From: Actinomycetes bacterium
GTDB taxonomy: Bacteria; Actinomycetota; Aquicultoria; CAJVYJ01
NCBI GenBank assembly: GCA_030597945.1
Contig: JAUVQW010000046.1
Location: 1 to 8,057, forward strand
Direction: 5' to 3'
Length of the DNA stretch: 8,057 nt
Of this stretch, positions 6,400-8,057 are shown one piece after another; position 1 is the first letter of the stretch; each line of letters begins with the position of its first letter. Below the pieces are notes generated by a model. The model saw only the letters and a program-made list of their open reading frames with translations. It searched no databases and had not been told where the DNA came from. The translations under genes and the position numbers were made by a program.

Positions 6400-8057
6400 T
6401 TGCATAAATATATTAGTCCCGGTGGCGAAGAATTTATTATTGAAGAGCAGATGACTGACAGGCTTCTTAACGAAGGCGTTCCTTTTATCATTGTTGATAT
6501 TAAAGAGAAACATCTCGCGATCAAGGAAGCCGATCAATTCTTATATACGAATCTTTCCGGAAATATAAATGCTGATAATACCTCCGGACTCGGATTTTAT
6601 GCTCATGATACCCGTTTTTTAAGCACTTGGGAGCTATATATTAACGGGCGAGAACCAATAAGCCTTTCAACAAGCGCCCAAAGAGATTATATGGCCCATA
6701 TCGAACTTACAAACTCCGATATCAGTGAAGGTGAAAAATTACTTATCCCTCAAGAGACGATAAATATTAGACGCCTTAGAGTTATAAATGACGGGTTAAT
6801 GGAGCGAGTAAGAATTAAAAATTATAATCCTTTTCCGGTGGATATAAAGTTACAACTTGCTTTCTTTGCGGATTTTGCTGACATCTTTGAAGTCAGGGGA
6901 TTAAGGAGAAAAAAGCGGGGCCAACTATTTAAACCGAAGCTTGTCGGACAAGATCTTATTCTTGCTTACATGGGGATGGACAATGTTTTTCGGCAGACCA
7001 AGATACACCTGGCCGAACCACCAGATGCCATGGAGATAGCATATAATAAAGTCATTATCGATTACGCTATAAGGATCGAACCAAACGGGCGGCGGCTAAC
7101 ACATTTTTATATCCAACCGATCATCGGAGAGGAGAAAAAAGAGCTTCCAAATTTTAATTCCTCGATTGTGACTCTTAGAAGGAAATATGAGGATTGGGAG
7201 GAGTCATGTTCTCGAATTTCTACAGATAATGAACTCTTTAATTCGGTGCTCTTACGTGGACAAGCTGACATCAGGGCGCTGATGACTAAGACTGAGGAAG
7301 GAACGATAATTTCTGCCGGCATCCCTTGGTACGTCGCTCCATTTGGAAGGGATGGCTTGATCACGGCGATACAGACGATGATCTTAAATGCCGATCCGGC
7401 TAAAAGGACCCTTGAGACACTCGCTTACCATCAGGGTACGGAAGAAAATCCGTGGCGAGATGAGCAACCCGGTAAGATACTTCACGAGATAAGACGTGGT
7501 GAGCTCGCTGGATTGAATGAGATCCCACACACACCATATTACGGATCGGTTGATTCGACACCACTATTTCTGCTAACGATGTCTGAATACTATAAGTGGA
7601 CCGGAGACATTAAGTTCATCGAAAAACACATATCAAATCTAACTGCTGCTCTCGAATGGATGGACGTATATGGAGATAAAGACGGTGATGGCTTTATCGA
7701 GTATGAAAGAGAGTCCAAGAGGGGGCTTATCAATCAAGGCTGGAAAGACTCTCACGATTCGGTGATGCATAAAAACGGTGATATGGCCGAGGGCCCGATA
7801 GCCTTGGTTGAAGTGCAAGCTTATGCCTACTATGCCAAGAAAAGGATGAGCCGTTTATTTCATGATCTCGGAGACAAGAAACGGGCAAAAAAATTAAAAG
7901 ATGAGGCTCTGAAGTTAAAGAAAGCTTTTAACGAGTTCTTTTGGATGGAGGATGAGAAATATTATGCGATGGCTCTTGACGGTGATAACAGGCAGGTAAG
8001 GTCAATATCTTCAAATGTCGGCCAATGTCTTTGGAGTGGCATCGTTGATGAAGACAA
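6400..8057 (+). CDS. Glycogen debranching / amylo-alpha-1,6-glucosidase family protein, 3' end missing
   Basis: The frame is open from 6337 to the window edge (552 codons from TTG 6400), with the C-terminus beyond it; relatives are around 700 residues. Family members hydrolyse alpha-1,6 branch linkages or related alpha-glucosides. Residues about 30-230 resemble the N-terminal beta-sandwich of bacterial debranching enzymes (NTSGLGFYAHDTRFLSTWEL and, near 128-150, ETINIRRLRVIND). From about 280 the (alpha/alpha)6 catalytic barrel begins, with GIPWYVAPFGRDGL (307-320), a calcium-loop-like DKDGDGFIEYE (426-436) and NQGWKDSHDSV (445-455), typical of this family. No signal peptide is seen, so it is probably cytoplasmic, acting on stored glycogen or related glucans. 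The start is chosen from AGAGGGG upstream; ATG 6451 would remove 17 residues. The 85 bases after thrB show no convincing terminator, so cotranscription is possible. Exact substrate (glycogen, trehalose-like or other) cannot be told. Confidence 0.88.
   Translation, partial: MHKYISPGGEEFIIEEQMTDRLLNEGVPFIIVDIKEKHLAIKEADQFLYTNLSGNINADNTSGLGFYAHDTRFLSTWELYINGREPISLSTSAQRDYMAHIELTNSDISEGEKLLIPQETINIRRLRVINDGLMERVRIKNYNPFPVDIKLQLAFFADFADIFEVRGLRRKKRGQLFKPKLVGQDLILAYMGMDNVFRQTKIHLAEPPDAMEIAYNKVIIDYAIRIEPNGRRLTHFYIQPIIGEEKKELPNFNSSIVTLRRKYEDWEESCSRISTDNELFNSVLLRGQADIRALMTKTEEGTIISAGIPWYVAPFGRDGLITAIQTMILNADPAKRTLETLAYHQGTEENPWRDEQPGKILHEIRRGELAGLNEIPHTPYYGSVDSTPLFLLTMSEYYKWTGDIKFIEKHISNLTAALEWMDVYGDKDGDGFIEYERESKRGLINQGWKDSHDSVMHKNGDMAEGPIALVEVQAYAYYAKKRMSRLFHDLGDKKRAKKLKDEALKLKKAFNEFFWMEDEKYYAMALDGDNRQVRSISSNVGQCLWSGIVDED

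Noticed and set aside
7107..7364. 85-codon frame on the - strand inside the debranching enzyme gene
   Set aside because: It lies entirely within a strongly supported + strand gene with clear family motifs, and its translation resembles no family; it is an antisense shadow.
7675..7710. EF-hand/dockerin module in the debranching enzyme
   Set aside because: The D-x-D-G-D-G loop is single, lacks the usual Glu at position 12, and resembles a loop typical of this glycosidase family, so it is not a separate calcium-binding domain.

Overview
The window carries five substantial genes, all on the + strand: lysA (cut at the left edge), hom, thrC, a cation:proton antiporter, thrB, plus the first part of a glycogen-debranching-type enzyme (cut at the right edge). 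No RNA genes, mobile elements, CRISPR arrays or rearrangement scars were seen. The order lysA-hom-thrC-thrB is the arrangement best known from Actinomycetota. The base composition is only moderate (mid-40s percent GC by eye in sampled lines), with free use of AGA/AGG and ATA codons. That is unlike classical high-GC actinobacteria, so a deep-branching or anaerobic actinobacterial lineage, or another Gram-positive-type bacterium, is a tentative inference. No marker gene settles it.

Left part (1-3319): three tightly packed genes for the aspartate family of amino acids. LysA makes lysine from meso-diaminopimelate. Hom makes homoserine from aspartate semialdehyde. ThrC makes threonine from phosphohomoserine. 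hom follows lysA after about 33 bases, and thrC overlaps the end of hom by 8 bases, so the block looks like one translationally coupled operon.

Middle part (3320-5402): a 597-residue membrane antiporter with a C-terminal nucleotide-binding-like regulatory domain sits between thrC and thrB. It is followed by a 226-base gap that is more structured than a simple spacer. The gap holds a hairpin covering a strong Shine-Dalgarno sequence, a possible 28-codon reading frame, an intrinsic-terminator-like hairpin starting one base after that frame's stop, and a TATAAT box just downstream. This gap is the most interesting non-obvious part of the window, and may control whether transcription reaches thrB.

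Right part (5403-8057): thrB (homoserine kinase) completes the threonine branch (Hom, ThrB, ThrC). After 85 bases comes an open frame running off the window, clearly an amylo-alpha-1,6-glucosidase / glycogen debranching family protein, apparently starting at a TTG codon. In many actinobacteria rho follows thrB; here a carbohydrate enzyme does.

Most of the window is ordinary metabolism. I did not find a clearly new biological system. The candidates worth checking are the thrB upstream region and the placement of the antiporter inside a threonine gene cluster.
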